A stretch of 64,000 nt of DNA, taken from positions 60,508-124,507 of the forward strand of contig JARHVB010000029.1 in the NCBI GenBank assembly GCA_029222685.1. The letters are read 5' to 3'. Made by a program: the position numbers and the translations under genes. Origin of the DNA: Terripilifer ovatus (GTDB taxonomy: Bacteria > Pseudomonadota > Alphaproteobacteria > Rhizobiales > Beijerinckiaceae). The notes below the pieces were generated by a model. It saw only the letters and a list, made by a program, of their open reading frames with translations. It was not told the DNA's origin and searched no databases. This document shows, piece after piece, positions 9,857-17,248 of the stretch (position 1 is the stretch's first letter; every line of letters starts with the position of its first letter).

Positions 9857-10425
9857 GGCGCCGCCTTGAGAACGAGCTTGTTGGCCACGGTACCCATTTC
9901 GCCCTGCACCTTGGCGGCGAGCGAGAGCTGCCAGGCGCCTTCCATGGCCAGGTCGGTCTTGAATAGGTAGACGCCGGGCTTTGTTGTCGGCTGGGGTTCG
10001 AGCTTCGCCGTCATCGTCGGCATCCCTTCCGGCGCCATATCTAGGCGGCGCCCGAAGATGATGGCGCCGGTAACCGGTTGGCCGGTTGGTTTGCGCACGA
10101 GGCGCACTGCCAGCACGACCTCTCCCTGCTTTGCTTGCGTGTCAATGAGTTCGAATGCGTAATTCTTGAGTTCCGTCGGTAAATCGGCCGTCACCGAATT
10201 CGAACGTGTTAGCCCGGCTGCAAGCGACGGTGGGAGAGATGCAGTGATGCTGCTGGGGAGGGTCAACCTGCCCTGGCCGAACAGGTAACCGATAAAAGTT
10301 GTCGCGCCGAGCACTGCGGCCAGAAGCACGATCACAAAGAACCGCCCGACCCCGCCACGAGCCGTTGGGGGAATGTCGGGCTCATATGGCTCGAACTCGT
10401 GGGGAAGAACGCGGCGGTGCATCAC
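9853..10425 (-). CDS. FixH-like membrane-anchored periplasmic protein (first of cus pair)
   Basis: 190 residues: a cytoplasmic tail, one membrane segment (FFVIVLLAAVLGATTFIGYLFGQG, about residues 28-51) and a periplasmic beta-rich domain of the FixH/YtkA type (KQGEVVLAVRLVRKPTGQPV; DMAPEGMPTMTAKLEPQ; PGVYLFKTDLAMEGAWQLSL). FixH proper serves copper-dependent cytochrome cbb3 assembly; in metal islands such proteins accompany CusBA. Met-rich patches suggest copper binding, which is inference. It overlaps cusB and the following FixH-like gene by 4 bp each. A truncated second copy exists at 15531-15917. Confidence 0.85.
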   Translation of the reverse strand: MMHRRVLPHEFEPYEPDIPPTARGGVGRFFVIVLLAAVLGATTFIGYLFGQGRLTLPSSITASLPPSLAAGLTRSNSVTADLPTELKNYAFELIDTQAKQGEVVLAVRLVRKPTGQPVTGAIIFGRRLDMAPEGMPTMTAKLEPQPTTKPGVYLFKTDLAMEGAWQLSLAAKVQGEMGTVANKLVLKAAP

Positions 10426-10829
10426 AGCACCGCCTTGAAAACGAGCTTCTTTTGGAGAAATTCGGATTGTCCCGGAATTCTCGCTGCAAGCGTCAGCGCC
10501 CAGCTTCCGACCATCATTAACTTTACTTTGAAATGATAGATGCCCGGCTCCGTTGACGACGTCGGCTCGATCGGCGCCGTCATCATTTCCATGCCGTCCG
10601 GTCCCATATCAATCCGCGTGGTGACAATCACCGCGTCAGGCACAGGTTTGCCGGAACGCTTATCGATCAAGCGGACGGCTATGTCGGCAGTATCTCCCTT
10701 TTTGATTTCGGTTGTGACGAGTTGAAAGTCATAGTCGTCGGCGCCGGCCCAAGCCTGCACGGCTATGCCGACCCACGCAAAGGCGACAAGCGCCGCTACT
10801 GCAGCGCGTTTTTGAATGAGGATTTTCAT
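10422..10829 (-). CDS. FixH/YtkA-like secreted protein
   Basis: 135 residues with a signal peptide (about 1-29, ending AVQAWA) and a YtkA/FixH beta-sandwich domain (DYDFQLVTTEIKKGDTADIA; DMGPDGMEMMTAPIEPT; PGIYHFKVKLMMVGSWALTL). It parallels the downstream FixH-like protein but lacks the membrane anchor. Together they look like a soluble and an anchored periplasmic partner for the CusBA pump. It is the first gene of the coupled leftward cus operon; the Cys-rich gene lies 125 bp further upstream. Confidence 0.85.
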   Translation of the reverse strand: MKILIQKRAAVAALVAFAWVGIAVQAWAGADDYDFQLVTTEIKKGDTADIAVRLIDKRSGKPVPDAVIVTTRIDMGPDGMEMMTAPIEPTSSTEPGIYHFKVKLMMVGSWALTLAARIPGQSEFLQKKLVFKAVL

Positions 10830-10954
10830 GTCTGGTTTCCAAGTTTAAGGTTCATCGGCAACTGCATCCGCTGTGCAGCTCGTTCGCGCAGCCCAGTACT
10901 CTGCGCAGCCTCGCCACGCGGCACTATTCCCGCACGCAAGGTCGGGCGATGAAT

Positions 10955-11302
10955 CTAGGCTCGGGGAGGCCGTGGAGGGGGCACGCTCGCCCACCCTGTT
11001 CGTGCCGAATCGTTGGCTGGAACGACAACGTCAATATGCGTTGGGCGAAGCGAAATGGTTGTGGCTATCGCTGGAACGCTGTGGAAGACCTTCGCCAGGC
11101 AGATATTCAATAGAGGGCAGCTTTTCTGGCAGTCCGGCATCATCGGCTTTCCCGGCGGGCAGCACGACATGTCGACTGCCATCTCGGTCATGACCCCAGC
11201 CGCCATCGTGTCTGCAGCCGCGGGCACAACCAGCGGGGCAGTCACAAGGCCTACGATCGCGAAGATCGGAAGCAGGCGGCGAAGGATCGTCACAATGCTC
11301 AC
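10955..11302 (-). CDS. Small Cys-rich secreted protein ahead of the cus operon
   Basis: 115 residues from a GTG at 11302 (a second GTG lies at 11293). The leader is LLPIFAIVGLVTAPLVVPAAA. The mature part carries DMSCCPPGKPMMPDCQKSCPLLNIC, with Cys spacing suited to binding a soft metal, and a Pro-rich tail. Similar short CCPPG-type proteins recur beside alphaproteobacterial copper genes, but I know of no assigned function. A sigma-F-type promoter motif lies 163 bp upstream on the same strand (11465-11490). It is likely expressed with the cus operon. Confidence 0.65.
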   Translation of the reverse strand: MSIVTILRRLLPIFAIVGLVTAPLVVPAAADTMAAGVMTEMAVDMSCCPPGKPMMPDCQKSCPLLNICLAKVFHSVPAIATTISLRPTHIDVVVPANDSARTGWASVPPPRPPRA

Positions 11303-11708
11303 TGTGCTACAATCTTACATAACGAGGCAGCCAATAACAGACCATCCGTCGCACGATTAAGGCTAGGTCTACAAACCGCGACGTTTATCATACAGATAAC
11401 CTATGCTATTTGCCAGGAGATTGGTTCAGGCTTCGAGCCTTTCCAGATTGCTTTCTATGGTAAGTTCGGAAGCCCACTGCAATTGGTTACAAACTTGGTT
11501 TCAAAAAGAAGAATGCTTGAGATTCGGCAGCCGGCGGGATTTGCCGAAACGTGGCGGCGACTGAAAGAAACATCCTTGAGCGCTTTTGCAGCGCTGATCG
11601 GATTTATGCCAGACTAATCAATTCATTTTGCCGGAATGGCCTTGGCATAGCCTATGCTAAATATTTCAAACGAGAAAGCAATGTCCGGGGCTGAGTAGCA
11701 AACAAAAC
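11303..11708. other. Gene-free stretch holding a sigma-F-type promoter
   Basis: No convincing coding sequence on either strand. The only recognisable element is the minus-strand GTAACC-N16-CGAA motif at 11465-11490, which points at the Cys-rich gene and the cus operon. The leader between that promoter and the GTG at 11302 is about 155 nt. Confidence 0.6.
11465..11490 (-). promoter_or_regulatory. Sigma-F-type ECF promoter for the Cys-rich gene and cus operon
   Basis: Read on the minus strand: GTAACC (11490-11485), a 16-bp spacer, CGAA (11468-11465). This is an exact match to the -35/-10 pair I recall for Caulobacter SigF. The same pair occurs four more times around the sigF-like gene in this window (one with a mismatch, one with a 15-bp spacer). 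Transcription would start near 11458. Confidence 0.7.
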
Positions 11709-12350
11709 TCACCATCTGAGCAGCCGCGGTCCGGTCAGAGCACCGGCCAACGTGCAAAGAACGATTGTGCTGCCGTACCAGAGCGCGACGAAGGGGAGCG
11801 AGTCATCGGTGCAATGAAGCGCGTATGCCACTGCGCTGATCCCCCCAGCGACCAAGCCGGCGAGGGCTCCCGTTCTTGTCAGGTTGGTGGGGGCCGCCAT
11901 TCGAACCGTCCACGTAATCACGGCGAATGGGACCACGGCGATAACCGGGATGGACAGCAGGCATTCGAGCCAACGGTCACCCATCATCATATGGTTCCAA
12001 TGCGAGGCGGGCGCGGAGATTAAACTTACGCCGGCTAAAGCCATCACTGCCACGAAAGGAACGGTCGTGAGAAATATCCACGAGCGCGTCTCCCCGCCAG
12101 GCCGGACGTGTTTGAGCAGATAGCGCGATCCAAGAAGAACCACCGCGACGCCAAAGCCGACCTTGAGAACCAAAAATCCGAAGGCGCTTGGGTCTCTTAC
12201 GTCCGTTCGGACGCCCAACGCGGCTATGCCGGTGATCAACGCAAGGATCAATCCGCTGATGATCACAATCTGAAGAGTTCGGCTTACCTTGCCGGTGTCG
12301 ACGCGCTCGACGTTGGTGCTGAGTACGTCAATAAGTTCATCCGTGTTCAT
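11709..12350 (-). CDS. nrsF: NrsF-like anti-sigma factor (DUF1109)
   Basis: 213-residue integral membrane protein with six hydrophobic segments and the DUF1109/NrsF pattern (MNTDELIDVLS at the N-terminus; WNHMMMGDRWLECLLSIPV; ALHCTDDSLPFVALWYG). NrsF holds the partner ECF sigma factor at the membrane and releases it under metal or redox stress; two conserved Cys (here in WLECLLS and ALHCTDD) are thought to be the sensors. The ATG at 12350 overlaps the sigma gene stop by 14 bp, the usual coupling of a sigma with its inhibitor. Confidence 0.9.
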   Translation of the reverse strand: MNTDELIDVLSTNVERVDTGKVSRTLQIVIISGLILALITGIAALGVRTDVRDPSAFGFLVLKVGFGVAVVLLGSRYLLKHVRPGGETRSWIFLTTVPFVAVMALAGVSLISAPASHWNHMMMGDRWLECLLSIPVIAVVPFAVITWTVRMAAPTNLTRTGALAGLVAGGISAVAYALHCTDDSLPFVALWYGSTIVLCTLAGALTGPRLLRW

Positions 12351-12912
12351 TTCGCTTGTCCTGAGCAATGGCTGCGCTTAATGCCTTAAGGCCGCGATGC
12401 ACATTTATCTTAACCGCTGATTCCGAGATTCCGCATCGAGCCGCTGCTTCGACCACACTCAAACCGTCGATCTTCACGTAACGAATCGCCAACCGGTTTT
12501 TTTCCGGCAACCTCGTCAGCAACTTTGTCAGGTCGAGACTACTCTCCGTGGCTGCTTGGTCGTCGGCCGCCATCACGTCCAATGCATCCTCGATTGGTAC
12601 ATTCGACTGGCTGGACCGACTACGACGAAGATGATCGATCAGCTTGTAGCGAGCGATTGCGTATACCCAAGGTGTCAGAAGTTCAGCGGGATCGTATGTT
12701 CCGCGCCGAGTGTGGATGGCCATTAAAGCTTCCTGCACAAGATCTTCAGCCTCTTCAGCGCCACGACCCGCCCGGACCAATTTATTTCGATAGTATGCCC
12801 GCAAGTGCCCGCTCAGCGCCGACAACAGCGCACGATGCGCCGCGGAGTCGCCGTCGAGCCCCCGGATCATCAAGGCCCGCAGTTCACGCTCTTTGGCATG
12901 CACCATGTTCAT
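12337..12912 (-). CDS. sigF: ECF RNA polymerase sigma factor, SigF type
   Basis: 191-residue sigma-70 family protein with region 2 (AYYRNKLVRAGRGAEEAEDLVQE...TPWVYAIARYKLIDHLRR) and region 4 (LTRLPEKNRLAIRYVKIDGLSVVEAA...ISESAVKINVHRGLKAL). Paired with NrsF it matches Caulobacter SigF, which responds to heavy metals. Its own promoter motif (12916-12941) ends 4 bp before the first ATG, so the message is leaderless or starts inside the annotated N-terminus; ATG 12906, GTG 12903 and ATG 12870 are alternative starts. It probably controls itself, the cus leader gene and the small genes to the right. Confidence 0.9.
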   Translation of the reverse strand: MNMVHAKERELRALMIRGLDGDSAAHRALLSALSGHLRAYYRNKLVRAGRGAEEAEDLVQEALMAIHTRRGTYDPAELLTPWVYAIARYKLIDHLRRSRSSQSNVPIEDALDVMAADDQAATESSLDLTKLLTRLPEKNRLAIRYVKIDGLSVVEAAARCGISESAVKINVHRGLKALSAAIAQDKRNEHG

Positions 12913-12915
12913 ATA

Positions 12916-12941
12916 TTCGTAGCTCGCTGGTTTTCGGTTAC
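12916..12941 (-). promoter_or_regulatory. Sigma-F-type promoter of the sigF-nrsF operon
   Basis: Minus-strand GTAACC (12941-12936), 16-bp spacer, CGAA (12919-12916). It lies directly against the sigF start codon, implying autoregulation and a very short or absent leader. Confidence 0.75.
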
Positions 12942-13020
12942 AGGATGGCCCACTTTTTTCGGGCGAAAGCCCTCCAGTGCACCGGCAAGTATGGTGCAGA
13001 CGAAAATATACCAGTCATCT

Positions 13021-13046
13021 GTAACCGATTCTTGTGCCCGACCGAA
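13021..13046 (+). promoter_or_regulatory. Sigma-F-type promoter of the small secreted-protein cluster
   Basis: Plus-strand GTAACC (13021-13026), 16-bp spacer, CGAA (13043-13046), divergent from the sigF promoter 80 bp away. A start near 13053 leaves a leader of about 40 nt that includes the AAAGGAG ribosome site before the ATG at 13091. Confidence 0.75.
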
Positions 13047-13090
13047 CTCCTGATTGAGACGCATTGAGCATCTAAAAAAGGAGCCAGGTC

Positions 13091-13343
13091 ATGAAATCGA
13101 AACTCACCATTGCAGGGTCAATTCTCCTCCTCGGCAGCGTCCTTAGGGCAGGCGGCGGCAGGCCAAAGAATTACCGACAAGAGCTATTGGCCCAATGAAG
13201 TCGGGCCTAGGGCCTACCGGCCAGACGGTCCCTACTACACCCCAACTCAGGCGCCTCGAGGAACCGCGCAGCAACGCGCCCCTTTCGAAAAGAGCTTCAT
13301 CTTTCAAGCCGGGCCGAAGCGCAACCAGGCGTCCCCCCGTTAG
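13091..13343 (+). pseudogene. Small secreted protein of the SigF cluster, frameshifted at the signal peptide
   Basis: The ATG at 13091, behind AAAGGAG, begins a signal peptide (MKSKLTIAGSILLLGSVL) that runs into a stop after 35 codons. The frame one base over continues as G-Q-A-A-A-G-Q-R-I-T-D-K-S-Y-W-P-N-E and stays open to 13343. Dropping one base near 13140-13146 restores a 80-odd-residue exported protein with a cleavage site after AAA. The mature part is rich in Pro, Tyr and Arg and is not recognised. It resembles in style the exported protein at 26368. The shift could be real or a sequencing error. Confidence 0.6.
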
Positions 13344-13378
13344 CATGGGTGGGCCTCAGTTCACATATTCGTGAAGCT

Positions 13379-13404
13379 GTACCCACGCATCTGGAACCCT
13401 CGAA
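13379..13404 (+). promoter_or_regulatory. Possible sigma-F-type promoter with one mismatch
   Basis: GTACCC (13379-13384), 16-bp spacer, CGAA (13401-13404), one base off GTAACC. It precedes the small membrane protein at 13451 with a leader of about 40 nt. This is weaker support than the exact matches. Confidence 0.45.
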
Positions 13405-13450
13405 TTCACGTTGAAGCTCTGTCGCAGAGCAACAGATCAGGAGGACTGAC

Positions 13451-13720
13451 ATGACACTTCCCGTACCCACACGACCAGCGTCCAATGAAGTGGCGTGTTC
13501 CTCGACGTTCACGGCGTGGCGGAGACCCATCGTTTGGATTGGCATCGCAGCGCTTATAGCTACCGGCCTCGTATTCAATTGGCATTGGCTGGTCGCTGCG
13601 GGCGCCCTGCCGGTACTGTTTGGCGTGTTGCCCTGTCTCGCGATGTGCGCGCTGCATCTTTGTTCCAAGGACAAGGGGAACACCTCGACCACGCCCTCGC
13701 AGCCCAGCGACCAATCATAA
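13451..13720 (+). CDS. Small two-segment membrane protein with C-terminal Cys
   Basis: 89 residues behind a strong AGGAGG. Two hydrophobic segments (PIVWIGIAALIATGLVF and VAAGALPVLFGVLPCLAMCA) are followed by LHLCSKDKG. Cys residues in the second segment (LPCLAMCALHLC) could bind metal. It resembles the short DUF2933-like proteins found in metal islands, but I cannot name a function. It lies between SigF-type promoters and the Met-rich gene, so SigF control is likely. Confidence 0.65.
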   Translation: MTLPVPTRPASNEVACSSTFTAWRRPIVWIGIAALIATGLVFNWHWLVAAGALPVLFGVLPCLAMCALHLCSKDKGNTSTTPSQPSDQS

Positions 13721-13745
13721 TACGCTTCAGAGAAGGAGAGCTCAC

Positions 13746-13991
13746 ATGAGAAAACATCTTGGTCCTTCTCTTGTATTGATATCGCTCGGGATCGGAATAA
13801 CATCTATGGCGCTCGCTCAAGACGCCGGATCGGCGCAACCTGCAGCACCTGCCCAACAGGGGGCACTTGCGGACCACGGAACCATGAGCGGCGACATGTC
13901 CATGATGAGGCGCATGAACAAAATGATGGATGCTTGTGAAAAAATGATGCAGAGCAACGATCGCCGGGACCGAAAGGGACGACGAGGGTAA
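13746..13991 (+). CDS. Small Met-rich secreted protein
   Basis: 81 residues: signal peptide (MRKHLGPSLVLISLGIGITSMALAQ) then a Met/His patch (DHGTMSGDMSMMRRMNKMMDACEKMMQ) and a basic end. Met-rich periplasmic segments bind Cu+ in other systems; copper binding here is inference. AAGGAG precedes the ATG. A second copy at 15944 has lost 28 bp and is broken. Shares style with the longer Met/His-rich protein at 63413. Confidence 0.65.
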   Translation: MRKHLGPSLVLISLGIGITSMALAQDAGSAQPAAPAQQGALADHGTMSGDMSMMRRMNKMMDACEKMMQSNDRRDRKGRRG

Positions 13992-14029
13992 GCCCGTCTG
14001 CAGCCGCGTCTGCCACTTTTTGATCGCTT

Positions 14030-14054
14030 GTAACCTGTTGGCCTGCCGACCGAA
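14030..14054 (+). promoter_or_regulatory. Possible sigma-F-type promoter of the Cys-rich copper protein
   Basis: GTAACC (14030-14035), 15-bp spacer (one short of the other sites), CGAA (14051-14054). It lies 84 bp before the ATG of the four-helix-bundle copper protein. Confidence 0.5.
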
Positions 14055-14137
14055 CTATCATCGCGCGGAACGGTTAGGAACTGCCAACGTTATGGCTTGC
14101 CCGTTGCCATTGCGGCGTTTTACAGAGGGAGATAGCC

Positions 14138-14467
14138 ATGCATAACATGACCAGCGAGATGAAAGCGTGTATCGATGAATGCTTGGGGTGCTATCAGTCT
14201 TGCATTACTACCGCATTGCAACATTGTCTCATTGCCGGCGGCAAACACGTGGAGCCAATGCATTTCAGGCTGATGCTCGCTTGCTCGGAGATTTGTAGAA
14301 CCTCTGCCCATTTCATCCTACTCGGATCAGAGCATCATAAACATGTCTGTAAGGAATGTGCGGAGCTTTGCGAGGAATGTGCCAATAGTTGTGACGAAAT
14401 CGGGGGTATGGATGATTGCGCCAACAAATGCCGCGAGTGCGCCGCGAGTTGCCGGTCTATGATTTAG
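14138..14467 (+). CDS. Four-helix-bundle copper storage protein (Csp-like, DUF326)
   Basis: 109 residues with no signal peptide, so probably cytosolic. Cys occur in helical spacings typical of Csp proteins: ACIDECLGCYQSC near the N-terminus, LACSEICRTSAHF in the middle, VCKECAELCEECANSC and NKCRECAASC at the end. Csp proteins bind many Cu+ ions inside the bundle and buffer cytosolic copper. A GAGGGAGATAG ribosome site precedes the ATG. The frameshifted gene at 2538-2859 is its paralog. Confidence 0.9.
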   Translation: MHNMTSEMKACIDECLGCYQSCITTALQHCLIAGGKHVEPMHFRLMLACSEICRTSAHFILLGSEHHKHVCKECAELCEECANSCDEIGGMDDCANKCRECAASCRSMI

Positions 14468-14529
14468 AGGAACGGCAACGCGCGCAGACTGACCAATTCG
14501 ATTCTTGCGATTGTGAACATCTGAGTGAT

Positions 14530-14640
14530 GTAGCGCCAAAAGTGAACCTCACGCCGTACTTGCATGCATTGCCGATGGTATTGCTGAACGCGCGCTGGAT
14601 TGCGATAGGGCTAGCGGCGTTGAAAAGGACGGTATGAGCG
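14530..14640 (-). pseudogene. Fragment of a sensor histidine kinase ATPase domain
   Basis: The minus strand reads about S-P-I-A-I-Q-R-A-F-S-N-T-I-G-N-A-C-K-Y-G, which matches the N-box of histidine kinases and is close to RALSNVIGNACKYGE in the intact kinase at 24900-26282. Nothing recognisable flanks it. It looks like a relic about 100 bp long. Confidence 0.55.
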
Positions 14641-14682
14641 GTTGTTTGGTGATGTTTCCTTTCAGACCCGCAGGCTGCTGTT

Positions 14683-14704
14683 CGCCCTCAAGGGCTTGAG
14701 GGCG
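14683..14704. repeat. Perfect 10-bp inverted repeat
   Basis: CGCCCTCAAG and CTTGAGGGCG are separated by two bases. It could form a hairpin between the kinase fragment and the methyltransferase end at 14785. There is no T-run on either side, so a terminator role is uncertain. Confidence 0.45.
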
Positions 14705-14784
14705 GACGGACTTGTCGTGCCAGTTTCAGACTATGTCCCACATACTCGGCTGTTTGGGGTCTTTCGTTCCGTACAGGGGCCTGC

Positions 14785-15429
14785 TCAGCCCCGGCGTGCG
14801 CGGACAATGGTAACGCGGCCGATTATCTCGGAAAAGCTGCTCATGCGACGTACGCCGACAAACCCTGCCTGCTTGAACAAGGTCAACCAGGTTCCATCGT
14901 AATGGGACGTCGGTGTGTCAGGGCCGAACAGGTGGCCAGTGACGCGAAGCACGTGGGTCTCTCGTGGCCGTAGGGGCTGGTCGAGTTCGGCAAGATACAG
15001 CGTCCCGCCCTGCCGCAATACTCGCCTCATTTCCTTCAGGAAGGCGACCTTACCGTTCTGTGGCAGGGGATGCAGCGCAAGCGAGCAGATGATCTTGTCG
15101 ATAGATGCAGCACGGCAATCGATGCCGCAGTGATCTCCGTGCAGTAGCTCAAGATTGCTTAGCGGGGCGCCTGTGATTTTTCTTGATTCCATAGGCTGCA
15201 GGGCGGCAAATTGTACCGCAGGATAGTCACGCGCAAGCACCGCAAACGTGCTGAAGCCTTCCGCACTCACCTCCAGGATTCGCTCTCCTGGATGTGGCGC
15301 GGCTTCCCGTATCAGGGCCTCCCACCAGGGTCCCTTGCGTATCGCTATCCGATATCCGCATTTGAGCATGAGCATGAAGCAGCGGGCCCGGATCGACCTC
15401 ATGAGTGATAAAGGGCGAGTTATGGGCAT
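14785..15429 (-). CDS. Class I SAM-dependent methyltransferase
   Basis: 214 residues with a Rossmann-type methyltransferase core: motif I region PGERILEVSAEGFSTFAVLA, the acidic post-I strand, SIDKIICSLALHPLPQ (motif IV) and EMRRVLRQGGTLYLAELDQP (motif V/VI). It is UbiE/type-11 like. Motif I lacks the usual GxGxG glycines (EVSAEGFS), which is unusual. The substrate cannot be told. It stands alone on the minus strand among decayed genes. Confidence 0.7.
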   Translation of the reverse strand: MPITRPLSLMRSIRARCFMLMLKCGYRIAIRKGPWWEALIREAAPHPGERILEVSAEGFSTFAVLARDYPAVQFAALQPMESRKITGAPLSNLELLHGDHCGIDCRAASIDKIICSLALHPLPQNGKVAFLKEMRRVLRQGGTLYLAELDQPLRPRETHVLRVTGHLFGPDTPTSHYDGTWLTLFKQAGFVGVRRMSSFSEIIGRVTIVRARRG

Positions 15430-15530
15430 GTCAGCGAGACCGCGTGTGCGACTGTCTATGTTTGCTGGTATCTGTTCGCATGTTCCCAGGATTTTTGCAA
15501 TTGTTGCTGCGCTCGTACCGAGCGCTCCTT

Positions 15531-15917
15531 CTATAAATTGCGACTCAGCCTTGTCGGCTGCGGTTCAAGCTTCGCCATCATCGTCGGCATCCCTTCCGGC
15601 GCTATATCGAGGCGGCGCCCGAAGATGACGGCGTCTGCCGGTTGGCCCGTTGGTTTGCGCACCAAGCGCACCGCAAGCACGACCTCTCCCTGCTTCGCTT
15701 GCGTGTCGACGAGTTCGAATGCGTAATTTTTACGTTCGGCTGGTAAACCGGCCACCGGATCCAAAGGCGTTAGCCGGCCGACAAGCGACGGTGGGAGAGA
15801 CGCAGTGAGGCTGCTAGGGAGCGTCAACCTGCCCTGGCCGAGCAAGTAGCCGACAAAAGTTGTTGCGACAAGCGCCACAACCAGAAGCAGGACTACGAAG
15901 AACCGACGGACCCCGTG
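15531..15917 (-). pseudogene. Truncated duplicate of the cus FixH-like gene
   Basis: The minus strand repeats the membrane anchor and most of the domain of the FixH-like gene at 9853-10425 (FVGYLLGQGRLTLPSSLTASLPPSL; DTQAKQGEVVLAVRLVRKPTGQP; DIAPEGMPTMMAKLEPQP). It lacks the first about 30 residues and the last third. Its upstream end is joined abruptly at about 15917 to a copy of sequence found at 13720-14005. The annotated reading frame runs on into unrelated sequence at both ends. Confidence 0.75.
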
Positions 15918-15943
15918 ATACGCTTCAAGGAAGGAGAGTTCAC

Positions 15944-16140
15944 ATGAGAAAACGTCTTGTCGCTTCTCTTGTATTCGCCTCGCTCGGCATCGGAATAACA
16001 TCTATGGCGCTCGCTCAAGACGCCGGATCGGCGCGACCTCCGGCGCCTGCGGACCACGGAACCATCGGCGGCGACATGTCTATGATGAGGCGCAAATGAT
16101 GCAGAGCACCGATCGCCGGGGCCGAAAGGGACGACGAGGG
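15944..16140 (+). pseudogene. Broken duplicate of the Met-rich secreted protein
   Basis: Near copy of 13746-13991 including the AAGGAGAG ribosome site and signal peptide (MRKRLVASLVFASLGIGITSMALAQ). A 28-bp deletion just after ATGAGGCGCA shifts the frame into a TGA at 16097-16099, leaving 51 codons. Sequence homologous to the rest of the first copy continues to about 16140. Confidence 0.75.
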
Positions 16141-16398
16141 TAGGCCCGTCAGCAGCCGCTGCTTGCTCAGGGCCGGATTGTTGCCGATTCTTTGAAGCAC
16201 AGGCGCCAGTTCTGAAGTCATGCAGCACATAGCAGTGCGATGATCGGCGGCACGGCGGAGTCTATCTTCGCAATTTTCATAGGTTTTTCCGGCCGTGAGG
16301 AAAATCTTGCTCGGAAATCTAACGGCAGCAAAGACTCCAGGCCGAGTTAATTTGCAGCATCACCAAATCGTTGCGGCAATGGAAACACGATCGAAAGC

Positions 16399-16782
16399 TC
16401 AGCCACGGCGGACGGGTTCGAAAAGCTCGAAGCAATTGCCCGAAGGGTCATTGACCAGCGCCTGGTTGCCGCCGTTTCCGATCACGATTTCGCCCCTGAA
16501 CGCGCATCCCGCCGCCTTCAATTTTTCGACAGTTGCTGTCAGGTCGGACACTTCGATCTGAATCCGGTTCCATCCGCCGGGTTCCGGAACCTGGCCATCC
16601 GATCGGGTCTGTCCCGCGCCGCCAGCGCCCGGACGACTGAGCAGTAAAATCAGGTCGCCTCTGGAGAGGCTTGCGAAGCCCGGGGCTGGGTGCATATCCA
16701 CGCTAAAGCCCAACATGTCCCTGTAGAAGCCGATAGCCGCATCCACGTCGGAGACGATGTAGCGCACACTCACTTTAGCCAT
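16399..16782 (-). CDS. VOC family (glyoxalase/bleomycin resistance fold) protein
   Basis: 127 residues with two beta-alpha-beta-beta-beta repeats: VSVRYIVSDVDAAIGFYRDMLGFSV and QIEVSDLTATVEKLKAAGCAF, ending NQALVNDPSGNCFELFEP. The final Glu is the usual metal ligand of the fold. The family covers glyoxalases, dioxygenases and resistance proteins; no substrate can be assigned. It sits next to a second, broken VOC gene on the same strand. Confidence 0.8.
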   Translation of the reverse strand: MAKVSVRYIVSDVDAAIGFYRDMLGFSVDMHPAPGFASLSRGDLILLLSRPGAGGAGQTRSDGQVPEPGGWNRIQIEVSDLTATVEKLKAAGCAFRGEIVIGNGGNQALVNDPSGNCFELFEPVRRG

Positions 16783-16805
16783 GGCTCGTCCTCCATCCGC
16801 CTTCT

Positions 16806-17223
16806 CTACCCGTGGCGTACTTCGACCAGTTCGAGCGCATACCCGTTAGGATCCCTGATCCAAGCGGTCAGGCGGCGCTCATTGCCTTTAAGAGGCTGAA
16901 TAAAATCTACACGCTTTGCCCAGAGCATCGCACAGCTTCTGCAAATCACTGACGTGGATTGCGACGTGAATCCCGGTAGGGCCGATTTCGGAGGGAGCGC
17001 CATCGTCGATGTCTTTGGTCAATTCAAGCGAAGGCTGGGTGTCCCGATCACCATATCCAACATGTCCGACTTCAACTTTTCTGGTCTCATCGGTTCGGCG
17101 GCCCATTGTTTTCATGCCCAGGAGTTGGGTGTAGAAATCGATCGACCGGTCGAGATCGACAACGGGCAGCATCGTATTATGGATGCGAAACGTGAGGTCT
17201 TGCACAAGGCTGGCTTCGTTCAT
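16806..17223 (-). pseudogene. Glyoxalase I-like VOC protein, frameshifted
   Basis: From ATG 17223 the frame reads RIHNTMLPVVDLDRSIDFYT and LLGMKTMGRRTDETRKVEVG, the classical lactoylglutathione lyase pattern. It then shifts at about 16908-16918 (GKA) and ends early. The alternative frame continues VDFIQPLKGNERRLTAWIRD and DPNGYALELVEVRHG to 16806. One extra base explains the break. Together the pieces make a full 138-residue glyoxalase I-like protein. Confidence 0.75.
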
Positions 17224-17248
17224 GACTCTCTCTTCTTCGCGCTTTGAC

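Noticed and set aside
13297..13803. Minus-strand frames at 13.3-13.9 kb
   Set aside because: They are antisense to small genes with good ribosome sites and signal peptides, and show no homology.
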